Part shown: piece by piece, positions 1 to 6,464 of the stretch | Numbering within the stretch: the first letter of the stretch is position 1 | Layout: each line of letters opens with the position of its first letter | Source: Dunaliella salina | Lineage: Eukaryota > Chlorophyta > Chlorophyceae > Chlamydomonadales > Dunaliellaceae | Assembly (NCBI GenBank): GCA_002284615.2 | Contig: MU069790.1 | Coordinates: forward strand, 205,259-215,348 | Length of the DNA stretch: 10,090 bases | Direction of reading: 5' to 3' | Notes under the pieces: generated by a model | Database searches by the model: none | What the model was told of the DNA's origin: nothing | Seen by the model: only the letters and a program-made list of their open reading frames with translations | Position numbers and translations under genes: made by a program

Positions 1-28
1 GCGCGTGTGTGTGTGTGTGTATGTGTGT
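1..28. repeat. (GT)n microsatellite at window edge
   Basis: An alternating purine-pyrimidine run, GCGC followed by GT units with one TA interruption, is truncated by the window start. It is followed by CGCGCACAC, so a short GTGTG...CACAC pairing is possible. From here to about position 400 I see no splice-bounded open frame or other feature; the short frames there are not protein-like. Confidence 0.85.
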
Positions 29-536
29 TCGCGCACACCTTGCATTTGTAAGCATTTCATGCAGCAGTTGTACATACATGGGATGACTTGAAGTCATTCT
101 CCTTTGCCCTGCAACCTATTCAACTGGTATTGGTGTGTTTGCTTTTGTCAAGCCCCTTGCATTTTCTGTTTGAGTCCTCAGAACTGAATGTACATGTGCA
201 TTAGTTGCACAAGGGTATGTTTGGAAATTTTACCCATACTTTTCCACTGCATTACTGTCCATCGCTTTCCAATGTTGTGCACATCACTTTCCATCCTTGT
301 TTTGTCGGAACTTGCTTTTGATCTATGTGTATGCATTGAATGTTTAAGCATATGGTGCAACATAACTTGTGCATAATTGTAATGATGCTCAACAACACCT
401 GTGATGACCAGAAGGAACCCAGATAAGATGTGCTGGCGCTTTCAAACACAAGTTCATCCTTGTGTGCCTCAAAAGAAAAGAAAAGAAAAGTGCTTCACAA
501 TTGTTCTTTGCGTATTTTTCGGTGCTCTTTCCTCAG

Positions 537-1101
537 GCGGTGTGGTCCACTGTCCACAAGAAGGAGCAGTTCCAGCCCCCATTGGTGGAGAAGCTCTCCT
601 TCTTCAGTTACCCTTCCTTCAATTCCCCTCAAGCTGGGGAGCAGAGGGGCTTTGTCAGGGTCACCACAGCTCGGTGGAGGAACGGGTCCCCTTCGGTTCC
701 CCCTCCTTCAGTTCCCCTCAAGCTGGGGAGCAGAGGGACTCTGTCGGGGTTACCACAGCTTGAGCAGGTCCAGCCCCCATCCGTCAAGAAGCCCCTCAAG
801 CAGTGGACTAACCCCAACAAAGCCCCCCTGCTGCACCGAGGCAAGGTGCAGCGCATCAAGGTGCTAGAGGGGGAGCAGAATGCTACGAGGTGGAGCACCC
901 TGTGTTCAGGTTTTACAACCAGCTGAAAATTGAAGAAAAAGAACGCATTGAAGTCTTGCCAGGCAGCCCGGGGGGTATGTTGAGACAGCGGGGCTGCTGG
1001 ACAGCTGTGTGGTCCTTCTCCTCAACCAGCTGTCTGAGAAGACCAAGCCGGTGGCAAACAAGCGGAGAAGGAAGTGCAAAAAGGGAGAGACAAAAGCTTA
1101 A
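537..1101 (+). pseudogene. Broken or mis-sequenced coding region, unknown protein with basic C-terminus
   Basis: A pyrimidine-rich acceptor (CTCTTTCCTCAG) ends at 536. It opens a frame starting AVWSTVHKKEQFQPPLVEK that stays open to about 875 and includes KAPLLHRGKVQRIKVLEGE. Around 875-881 the protein-like reading moves to another frame (YEVEHPVFRFYNQLKIEEK). At a run of six G (970-975) it moves again, to a frame reading ETAGLLDSCVVLLLNQLSEK, which ends in a lysine/arginine-rich tail (KRRRKCKKGE, nuclear-signal-like) and a TAA at 1099-1101. I do not recognise the family. The segment EQFQPPLVEK near 564 is echoed as EQVQPPSVKK near 765, an internal duplication of about 200 bp. An alternative at the second break is a splice donor, since GTATGT lies at 975-980. 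Either the gene is dead or the assembly has two indels. Confidence 0.35.
612..761. repeat. Imperfect tandem duplication, 89-bp period
   Basis: The stretch around 612-673 recurs at 701-761 with an offset of 89 bases (shared core TTCCCCTCAAGCTGGGGAGC, then a CACAGCT end). Roughly nine in ten positions match by eye. The 89-base period is not a multiple of three, so the repeat shifts frame and argues against the whole 537-875 block being one uninterrupted coding exon. It may be intronic between two duplicated exon pieces. Confidence 0.8.
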
Positions 1102-2158
1102 TTTGAAGCATGAGTGCAGTGAGCCTTATTGTATGCTCATTCTGTGCTGACCAGGTATGTTTCTGTCCTTGTGCTCTTGCTTTCAGGGGGTGCGAGGAGT
1201 TGTAGAGGTGCATGCATAGCAGAGCTCTTCCAACTCCTTTTTCTTTCAATTTTTGCTCCTTCCCTCCCTTCTTCTGAGAGGCCCTCTCGCAGTGCGAGGG
1301 ATAGGGGGCTTCTCAGGTCAAGGGAAGAAGAGGAATTTGGGAGGAAGTAGCAAGAAAAGTGGTGATGGCAGTGGTGTCCTTGTACAACTTGGGACCCTGT
1401 GCCTGCTCATTTTCCTGCTTTGGTGCGTAGGAGCAGTGCCTTTCCGCATGAGCCCCTTTTTCCTTCTTTGCGTTCTTGTGCTTGGCCGTCAGCCTTTCTT
1501 TCCAGGAGCTATCTCCAGGGGGGTGTCACAGGGCCTGTTTGGGGGGTTCAGCATTTCAAAATTTTTCTGGGCCCTTCTGACCAAACCATTCCCCAAACTC
1601 TTAACACAGGCATGTCCTGTGGTTGAGAAGGCACCACTCTGCTAAAGAAATTGTGAAAAAAATTGGCACGATGTGTGAGCGAGGTTGCTCCAAAAGGTGA
1701 AAAAGGGGCAAGGTGGTGAAAAATGGGAATTTTCCCCCCCACCCTATTTTGTCAAATTTGCCCTCAGGTGTGTAGCAGTAATATAGCAGGCACCATTGGA
1801 AAAGAAATGAGGCCAATCAGTGGCCTGGCTGGGTCAGGGTGGGCAAGAATGTCTAGGAGGTTAGGTAGGCCTCTGGGCACTTATCTTTGTTTTCACTCAA
1901 GGAACACTTCCCGTTACTTTTTTTTTCACATTTTCTTCATTGTAACATCTTTTTAACCATAAGTAAACCTAGATAAAAATCTTGGGGTCGGAATTCCGAG
2001 ATCTTCTCAGATCCCCCTGAAACTTTGATCTGGCACAGATCACCCTTCGCAAGAACCCTCAAGGGTCCTTGCTATCTCCTTGGGCACGTGTAACCAAGAA
2101 AAAGGGGTGGCAGCGGTGGTAGTTGGGGCAGTGTCAGCGTTGGCAGTGAGGGCAGTAA
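1102..2158. other. No supported gene; T/C-rich intergenic or intronic sequence
   Basis: One plus-strand frame is open at 1253-1645 (130 codons, rich in F, L, P and S). It has no recognisable motif and lies in T-rich sequence, where such hydrophobic frames arise by chance. The block otherwise holds a dispersed repeat copy (1650-1809) and several long homopolymer runs. Around 2106-2158 a Gly/Ser-rich frame (GSGGSWGSVSVGSEG) leads towards the next exon but is out of frame with it. Confidence 0.5.
1650..1809 (-). repeat. Dispersed repeat family R1, copy 1 (inverted relative to copy 2)
   Basis: The reverse complement of this stretch aligns by eye with 6927-7106. Shared landmarks in order are CATTTCTTTT, AATGGT, a CACCT block, AAATTTGACAAAATAGGG versus AAACTTGACGAAATGGGG, a C/G homopolymer, CATTT(T/C)TCAC, GCCCCTTTT and an A/T-rich end. 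In translation both copies keep a THL...K...GEN/GEK...HFS...P pattern with stops, so the family may descend from a coding element. I cannot name the element. Confidence 0.6.
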
Positions 2159-2328
2159 GAGAGTAGTGGCAGCAATGGCAGCTACAGGTGCAAGGAAACA
2201 AAGGCTCCTAAGAAACCTCAGAGGGCAATGAACCCATCCCAAGGTGATGCCGAGCCTTGTGTTGCTGGTGGCTGCCCCATTGCAGCTTTTAGGGAACTAC
2301 GGCTACATCACATGTTTCCCTTCTACAG
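2159..2328 (+). CDS. Candidate internal exon, unknown protein
   Basis: A frame opens directly after an in-frame TAA (2156-2158). It runs to a strong donor, TACAG|GTAAAG, with the exon ending at 2328 in phase 2. It starts Ser/Gly-rich (ESSGSNGSYRCKETK), then gives a lysine/proline stretch (KAPKKPQRAMNPSQG), a cysteine pair (PCVAGGCP) and an amphipathic end (FRELRLHHMFPFY). A GGCAG just upstream could be the acceptor. The preceding Gly/Ser-rich frame at about 2106-2158 differs in phase by one base, so an indel or an intron may lie between. An AATAAA at 2417-2422 on the same strand could serve as a poly(A) signal, but the donor argues that the gene continues. Family not recognised. Confidence 0.35.
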
Positions 2329-2466
2329 GTAAAGTGGGAACGCGTGATGTATTCCGTCTGCATTGGGGCTGGATTGTCTGCACTACTCTAAAGACACTTC
2401 TGTGCTAGCCTCGTTAAATAAAACAGGAGTACTTGTCTCCTGCTGCTGATATGTCTACTGTAAATG

Positions 2467-2674
2467 TTATGCTGCAGGACTCAATGTCCCACTGGTGTGA
2501 TGTACGCCTTTAGGATTATGTGGTTTGGCTTTGGTAAGTGCCACGGTGTCTGTATGTGACTTGTATAATTGATGATTTGGGAGCTCTGCAATAGAGATAA
2601 AGTTTTCCAGTCCCAGAATGTCATTTTTCCTGTCTGTCTTCACAACATCAAACAAGGACAGTTCTTGTTTGATG
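2467..2674 (-). CDS. Candidate 3' exon of PEX11-like gene
   Basis: The strongest acceptor in the window, a long pyrimidine tract TTTTTGTCCTGTCTGTCTTTGCAG, precedes 2674. The first base completes a split codon; the frame then reads IKQELSLFDVVKTDRKNDI and continues to a TAA at 2467-2469 (68 residues). The phase (one leading base) fits the phase-2 donor of the upstream exon at 3264. The end is hydrophilic and lacks the hydrophobic segment usual near a PEX11 C-terminus, so this may be the wrong last exon, or it may splice onward at a weak donor. Assignment to the same gene rests on phase and order only. Confidence 0.35.
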
Positions 2675-2696
2675 CTGCAAAGACAGACAGGACAAA
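2624..2696. repeat. Near-perfect 30-bp hairpin with 3-base loop
   Basis: Arms 2629-2658 and 2662-2691 are inverted copies (26 of 30 positions match) around a loop CAG at 2659-2661. A further run of T on one side and A on the other extends the pairing after a 2-base bulge. On the minus-strand transcript three of the four mismatches become G-U pairs. The right arm contains the predicted splice acceptor (AG at 2675-2676 in plus coordinates), so the stem would bury the 3' splice site of the exon at 2467-2674. Confidence 0.85.
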
Positions 2697-2815
2697 AACC
2701 TTATTCCTGCCTGCCAGTCAGTAAACATACCCAGGCATCGAGACTTCAGAAACCCTAAGCCAAGCAGAATTCAGTTAGATTAACTCCTTTCCTTTCTATA
2801 CAAGGACTCCAGAAT

Positions 2816-2925
2816 TCAATATGAGGGACCTCTGTCTTTTTGTCTGAACTGGTGGGGTTCGCTCTCAGTTTCAGCGCCAACTGTTGGGTCTACCCTGAGC
2901 GCACGCTGGCTGTACCCTGTGGAGA
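2816..2925. repeat. Dispersed repeat family R2, copy A
   Basis: By eye this aligns with 7583-7682 and 8943-9052 in the same orientation. Landmarks are CTGTCTTTTTGTCTGAACTGGTGGGG, a CAG(T/C)TTCAGCGC block, CTGTTGGGT and (A/G)CGC(A/G)CGCTGGCTGT. On the minus strand copies A and B keep a similar peptide (DPTVGAE versus DATVCAE), which hints at a decayed coding element. Copy A also lies in a 91-codon minus-strand frame (2816-3091) that I do not recognise. Confidence 0.55.
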
Positions 2926-3161
2926 CTCCTCTCTCTTGTGTATTGGACAGTTGTTTGCGTGTGTGCTCAAAAGATAAGTATGTGCCGCCATGTTGCCTGT
3001 GCCAGTTTCCATGTGGCAGCTCAACCAGGATACTGCTGCAAAACAACAAACTCCTGTGCAACATGGGTCGATGCCTGGCCCGCCAGATCAAATCGCATGT
3101 CAGTATCGAGTCCTTTTATTGTTGCTGCTTGCCTTTGTCTGGATTAGCTTGCCTTGGCTCT

Positions 3162-3170
<9 letters not shown>

Positions 3171-3242
<72 letters not shown>
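3171..3242. repeat. (CA)36 microsatellite
   Basis: Thirty-six uninterrupted CA units lie in the predicted intron between the minus-strand exons 3264-3403 and 2467-2674, starting about 20 bases after the donor. On the minus-strand transcript this is a (UG)n run. Confidence 0.98.
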
Positions 3243-3244
<2 letters not shown>

Positions 3245-3263
3245 ACCAGCGAGGGGCACTCAC

Positions 3264-3403
3264 TTGCCGCTCAGCCACCACACTTTGTCATTGTGCGCCT
3301 TGACACCCATTGAGACATCCGCATAGATGGGGATGTCCCGAGGCAGCAGGTAGGAAGTGAGCAGCCACCTGCGTACGGTTTTGATCAGCAAGAAAATTTT
3401 CCT
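3264..3403 (-). CDS. Candidate exon of PEX11-like gene (second conserved block)
   Basis: Acceptor CTTATCCACAG|AGG and a near-ideal donor, GGCAA|GTGAGT, bound 140 bases. The frame starts RKIFLLIKTVRRWL and ends with KAHNDKVWWLSG plus two bases (phase 2). PEX11 proteins, peroxisomal membrane proteins that drive peroxisome elongation and division, typically have an RK-(I/V)-x-R-L-x-K block after the RDK block, and later a D-x-(V/I)-x-W-L motif. Both are echoed here, from family knowledge rather than a search. It would follow the exon at 4606-4747 or 4255-4371 in phase 0. The opposite strand has no comparable splice signals. This is the best-bounded exon in the window; the family name is moderate confidence. 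Confidence 0.5.
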
Positions 3404-3473
3404 CTGTGGATAAGATACACGGTGCCTCAGATCCAGGCATCCTCTTTTTCTTCATTGATTTTGGGATGCTTTT

Positions 3474-3680
3474 CTACCATAGTTGTTTTCCCTTCCCAGT
3501 CTTAGCCATATTGTCCTCTTTTCCTGAATTGATGTGGGGAGAGTTTTCACTGTCGGCATGCTTTTTCTTTTCTTCTACTTTCTTCTCAGCAGGCACATAA
3601 TGCCTCAAGGCAGCAAGAAGGAAATTTTTGCTTGGTAGATGGGGTGAATGACACCCTGTGTCTAGGTAACCTCTTTGTAG
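3474..3680 (-). CDS. Lys/Glu-rich open segment, unknown
   Basis: A 68-codon minus-strand frame without an early ATG runs from just after a TGA (3681-3683) to a TAG (3474-3476). It reads LQRGYLDTGCH..., then LRHYVPAEKKVEEKKKH, then a polar Ser/Asn/Lys stretch. A TTACCTAGACACAG acceptor-like site lies inside it. The composition looks like a charged linker. It would fall in the intron of the PEX11-like model (between 4255 and 3403), so either that model misses an exon or this is chance. The LRH-V motif and its DNA are echoed in the open segment at 3714-3875. Confidence 0.2.
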   Translation of the reverse strand, partial: LQRGYLDTGCHSPHLPSKNFLLAALRHYVPAEKKVEEKKKHADSENSPHINSGKEDNMAKTGKGKQLW

Positions 3681-3713
3681 TCATTGATGTGATGGTTGAT
3701 GAAGAGTGTCTAC

Positions 3714-3875
3714 CTATCTGCAACAGACTTCTTTCTTTTTTCTTTGCAGCACATGTCTCAAGGCAGCTTCTTGTCTTTGTATGTTTTTGCCACAAGCTCG
3801 ATGAAGCACCCTGTGAAGATTCAGTTTGCACGGTTTACGCCTTTGTTGATGCTGCAGTACCGACAACCACAACCA
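3714..3875 (-). CDS. Short Arg/Lys-rich open segment, unknown
   Basis: This is a 53-codon minus-strand frame between a TGA (3876-3878) and a TAG. Its middle reads QQRRKPCKLNLHRVLHRACG and then KNIQRQEAALRHVLQ. A TACTGCAG acceptor candidate precedes 3851, and a GTAGAC donor follows the TAG. It resembles 3474-3680 in its GCCTTGAG(A/G)CAT core, suggesting a local duplication with an offset of roughly 156 bases. On the plus strand the same DNA lies in a 138-codon frame, so the strand is not settled. Confidence 0.2.
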   Translation of the reverse strand, partial: WLWLSVLQHQQRRKPCKLNLHRVLHRACGKNIQRQEAALRHVLQRKKKEVCCR

Positions 3876-3990
3876 TCAGCAATGTGCACGGCATCCGTAA
3901 AATGGCTTTATATCTCCAGGGAGCACCTTTACACCTACAGGCTGGAAAAAAAAACACTCAGCTATAGCACAGTCTCAAGTGCACACAACA

Positions 3991-4048
3991 CCCTTGCACA
4001 TGGACCCTTGCACATGGACCCTTGCACATGGACCCTTTTGCACATGGA
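3991..4048. repeat. 14-bp tandem repeat, four copies
   Basis: The unit CCCTTGCACATGGA occurs at 3991-4004, 4005-4018 and 4019-4032 without change. A fourth copy at 4033-4048 has two extra T. This is recent array growth in a predicted intron. It also keeps a long plus-strand frame open through this region. Confidence 0.97.
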
Positions 4049-4254
4049 TTGTCTGCAAGATGAGCTTTTGCAGTATACATTCCACCTGTCCAGAGCTATC
4101 AGTCAGGAGTGACATGCACATGTCTACATACAGACAGAAGCAGCAAATGCGTCTACTTTTACATGTAAATGTATATGTACATTTTCTGGACCTTGTTATG
4201 TGCAAAGCACATCATTTGCATGCACAAACAGCGCCAAACAGCACAGATCAGCAC

Positions 4255-4371
4255 CAATTTTGTGCAGAACTCCTCGCACCATGGTCGATGTGGGAGCCAG
4301 TGCACGATGCCATCAAGCTCCACCATGCCGCCCTTTGTCTCTTTGCCCTCTGGAACGCTGATCTTCACCAG
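4255..4371 (-). CDS. Candidate middle exon of PEX11-like gene
   Basis: Acceptor GACCACGCCTGCAG precedes 4371. A weak donor, AAATTG|GTGCTG, ends the exon at 4255, giving exactly 39 codons (phase 0 at both ends). The frame begins LVKISVPEGKETKGGMVELD and ends in a Trp/Cys-rich stretch (HWLPHRPWCEEFC). Both phases fit between the exons at 4606-4747 and 3264-3403, but so does skipping it. I do not recognise these residues as part of PEX11. The plus strand is also open here (a 224-codon frame), which weakens the call. Confidence 0.28.
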
Positions 4372-4605
4372 CTGCAGGCGTGGTCAAGAGAGACACACTC
4401 CCAATCAAAGACATTCTCCGCTGCTCTATTCAATGAGCTGCCAAATGCACGTGTAAAGGTGCATGGTACACTTGTCCTGACCAGATGTACAAGCCTTGCT
4501 TCTTTTTTTGCCCTCTACAAACAATTGCCATTATCACCCCCAGGAATCTGCCGGCACATGCAGATGTGCTTGCACAGCCAGGTATGCCCTAGCACTTTTA
4601 CACAC

Positions 4606-4747
4606 CCTGGGCTCGACTTCAAAGTTGCCGAGGAAGAACTTGAAGAAGCTTGAGAGCACCCGGATCTTGTCTCGTCCCTGTGTGGAGGACAGGCGGAGGC
4701 CAAGGAAAAAGGGTTTGCATGACGCCTTTGATGTGTTTGAGCCACTG
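4606..4747 (-). CDS. Candidate exon of PEX11-like gene (RDK block), with a frame break
   Basis: Acceptor CCGTTTTCAG leads into QWLKHIKGVMQTLF. After a C/T homopolymer run (about 4706-4713) the protein-like reading continues one base out of frame as LGLRLSSTQGRDKIRVLSSF and then FKFFLGNFEVEPR. It ends at donor AGG|GTGTGT. PEX11 proteins carry near their N-terminus a (T/S)-x-GRDK-(I/V/L)-x-R-x-x-(Q/S)-x-F/Y-x-K-F-L block, which this matches well. The exon is 142 bases, one more than a multiple of three, consistent with a single-base insertion in the homopolymer. Upstream exon 5580-5673 ends in phase 0 and fits. Either the gene is decaying or the assembly has an indel. Confidence 0.45.
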
Positions 4748-4757
4748 CTGAAAACGG

Positions 4758-4919
4758 CACACCACACTTTTTCTTTGCTGAGCATGCTGAGCATGAACCA
4801 CATACACAACAACGCAGCTGCCAAAACCTGGTGATCAAGGACTGGACCAAGTTCTGGCAGGAGCGGTGTTGTGCAAGTGGTTCATGCTCAGCATGCTCAG
4901 CAAAGGAAAATGTGGTGTG
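4758..4919. repeat. Long imperfect inverted repeat (75-bp stem, 13-base loop)
   Basis: The left arm, 4758-4832, and the right arm, 4846-4919, are inverted copies with 8 mismatches and one gap (about 88% identity). They surround the loop 4833-4845. The centre of each arm contains GCTGAGCATGCTGAGCATGA, itself a doubled GCTGAGCAT unit. No target-site duplication or transposase is visible. The structure is a snap-back hairpin; as RNA it would fold like a small-RNA precursor. It sits in the predicted intron just upstream (minus sense) of the RDK-block exon. Confidence 0.93.
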
Positions 4920-4920
4920 G

Positions 4921-4940
4921 CGCGTGCGCGTGTGCGCGCG

Positions 4941-5030
<90 letters not shown>

Positions 5031-5054
5031 CACACGCACACACACACACACATG
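4921..5054. repeat. 134-bp uninterrupted alternating purine-pyrimidine tract (CG/CA)
   Basis: Every base alternates pyrimidine-purine from 4921 to 5054: a CG/TG-rich start (about 28 bases), then a long CA run with two CG interruptions, ending CATG. CG-CA alternation is the classic sequence type for left-handed Z-DNA. It begins two bases from the end of the preceding inverted repeat. Confidence 0.96.
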
Positions 5055-5277
5055 GAAGGGGTAAAATTGGCTAGGCCAAAAACAAAGTAGTGAAGCAAGT
5101 ATCAGATTGTCAAATCCGGTAAGCAAGTAGGCAAACAATGAAAGAAAAGAAAAAAGGAAAAAACTATGCAGGCATTTAAATTCTCCCTACATCAGCAAAG
5201 AAAAAGGAAGGCACATTGGCTCAAAAAAGGGCCGTGGGTCCCCTCCACAACAAGAGATGATCCAGGACAGGAAAGTT

Positions 5278-5472
5278 AGTGGCACGTTGGTGATCCAGTC
5301 CTAGTTATTTGAATTGCTCCAGGGTGTTCACAGTATAAATAGTTCCACCAATATCCAGGAGAATAGGGTGAATTGTTTTAGCTTTAGCGCTTATAAGTTT
5401 ACAAAGCTCTGCATGCTGCTGCTTAGCCGCATTCAACTGATGCTCTGCCCACCCCAGCAGCAAGCTGTGTCA
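5278..5472 (-). mobile_element. Retroelement ORF fragment, same domain as at 9322-9546
   Basis: From just after a TGA (5470-5472) a minus-strand frame reads HQLNAAKQQHAELCKLISAK, then an ILLDIGGTIYTVNTLEQFK block, to a TAA at 5305-5307. It continues in the same frame after the stop as LGLDHQRAT. The plus-strand element at 9322-9546 has the same series (NQLEASKQQHRNLC, ILSGVGGVIYTPHTLEPLKEL), with roughly half of the residues identical. The homology before HQL and after RAT is lost, so this is a short remnant of about 195 bases. It lies in the predicted first intron of the PEX11-like gene, in the same orientation. From memory such blocks follow the reverse transcriptase in algal non-LTR-type elements; no RT motif is present here. 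Confidence 0.7.
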
Positions 5473-5579
5473 AATTTTTCTTTTGCTCTCGAAGACACAA
5501 AACAGCAAGCTATTTAAGATTTCCTCTGTGTGGAAATATGGGCCTTTCAGTAGACACAACTGTGTTGCAAGCACCTCAC

Positions 5580-5673
5580 CTGGACTTGCATGAAGGGCGT
5601 GTCCAGGGTCATGTCTTCATCAAAGCCCTGCATGGCGCTGGCATGTTCAGAAAGGGTGGATGCCGTGGAGAAC
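5580..5673 (-). CDS. Candidate upstream exon of PEX11-like gene
   Basis: Acceptor CTCTCTTTTGCACAG and donor GTCCAG|GTGAGG, both close to consensus, bound 94 bases. One leading base and 31 codons read FSTASTLSEHASAMQGFDED and end in TPFMQVQ. The exon ends in phase 0, matching the phase-0 start of the exon at 4747. The residues suit a non-conserved N-terminal region and carry no diagnostic motif. The intron to the next exon would be about 830 bases and contain the retroelement remnant, the CG/CA tract and the long hairpin. The upstream partner is not resolved: the open segment above (5900 downwards) has no convenient donor of the required phase. Confidence 0.45.
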
Positions 5674-5719
5674 CTGTGCAAAAGAGAGCATGGAAATGGA
5701 AGAGGGGCTTGTGTGAGAA

Positions 5720-5900
5720 ACCACAGGAAGTTCTATCATTATCCATCAGCGTAAGGAGGACTTGGTGTGATGTTGCGTTCATGCTGATTCCCTTCCTCAA
5801 AATGGAACCATGCCGTTGGATAAGGATGTTTCTGGCTCCATAATATTCGTCATGAAACAGGTATTTGTTAATCTGATCAAAGAAGTTCCTGGCATTCATG
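5720..5900 (-). CDS. Candidate exon, unknown; 3' edge uncertain
   Basis: After a pyrimidine-rich stretch and acceptor candidates at 5901 (GGACAAG) or 5889 (GCCAG), a frame reads MNARNFFDQINKYLFHDEYY and then GARNILIQRHGSILRKGI. It stays open to about 5609. A donor AA|GTGCGT at 5991 upstream is in phase with either acceptor, giving an intron of 91 or 103 bases. The 3' end is unclear: no donor gives the phase needed to join 5673, except one inside the block (after TACCT), which would drop most of it. The family is not recognised. Confidence 0.33.
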
Positions 5901-5991
5901 CTTGTCCAAAGCATAGGAAAGTAAGGAAAACACATTGGAGGAAGAAACCAATGGCATGAGCAGGACAGGACAGTTGGATTCACCAACGCAC

Positions 5992-6398
5992 TTGTTCAGC
6001 TGGCGCACAAGTTGCTTGACCTCGGTGCTGGCGCTGTCTATGGACTCCATCTTGGTTCCAGCACCGGCCGGAGGAATGCGGGATGCGGTTGCTGGAGGGA
6101 CTGCTGGTGAGGTCATTGTACTTGGAGCAGGGGGCACCTGCATAAGGGCACTTTTCGTGGCAAGTTGATTACCACCAGGTTTGGCTCCCTGTAAGGCAAT
6201 CTCAAATGCAGTTGCCATGCGCAAGACCATCACAAAGGCAGCAGTGCCTGCTGCGACTAACTTGAGCAAGATCGTCGGCGGCTCACCAAGAAGAGGCACG
6301 AAAGTCTGCTCTTCAAATTTTATGGGTATGAAATTGAAAAATAGGGTGTTTTTTGCGTTCATGTTCAGCCATGACGTTATTATGACATGATCATTCAT
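5992..6398 (-). CDS. Ala/Pro-rich open segment, candidate exon, unknown
   Basis: The minus-strand frame starts at an ATG at 6398 and is open for about 135 codons to a donor candidate at 5991. A hydrophobic stretch (PTILLKLVAAGTAAFVMVLR) could be one membrane segment. It is followed by a Pro/Ala/Thr-rich linker (VPPAPSTMTSPAVPPATASR) and a helical end (STEVKQLVRQLNK). The real start may be internal, since the first 25 codons look less protein-like; an alternative ATG in another frame closes after about 19 codons. Low-complexity linkers of this kind are common in algal proteins. It may be the 5' part of the gene that continues at 5900. Confidence 0.35.
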
Positions 6399-6464
6399 TC
6401 GTGTTGTCCGCCAAAAATTTTAGAAAAAATGAAGTAGATAATGGTGTTTGCGTTGAAAGGATGT

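Noticed and set aside
1253..1645. 130-codon plus-strand frame with hydrophobic runs
   Set aside because: T- and C-rich DNA gives Phe/Leu/Pro-rich frames by chance. It has no motif and no bounded exon.
2869..2881. Possible tRNA primer-binding site (TTGGCGCTGAAAC on the minus strand)
   Set aside because: It resembles retroelement primer-binding sites, but the other two R2 copies do not keep it and no long terminal repeat ends are visible.
2919..3326. 135-codon plus-strand frame across the (CA)36 tract
   Set aside because: It is kept open by the His-Thr translation of the microsatellite; the flanks are unremarkable.
3979..4653. Longest ATG-to-stop frame in the window (224 codons, plus strand)
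   Set aside because: It begins inside the 14-bp tandem array, shows no motif or family resemblance, and overlaps the start of the well-marked minus-strand RDK-block exon. An open run of this length is possible by chance at this base composition. It remains an alternative if transcripts come from the plus strand.
4515..5138. 207-codon minus-strand frame through the CA tract
   Set aside because: Most of it is a translated dinucleotide repeat (alternating Cys-Val), a pure artefact of the microsatellite.
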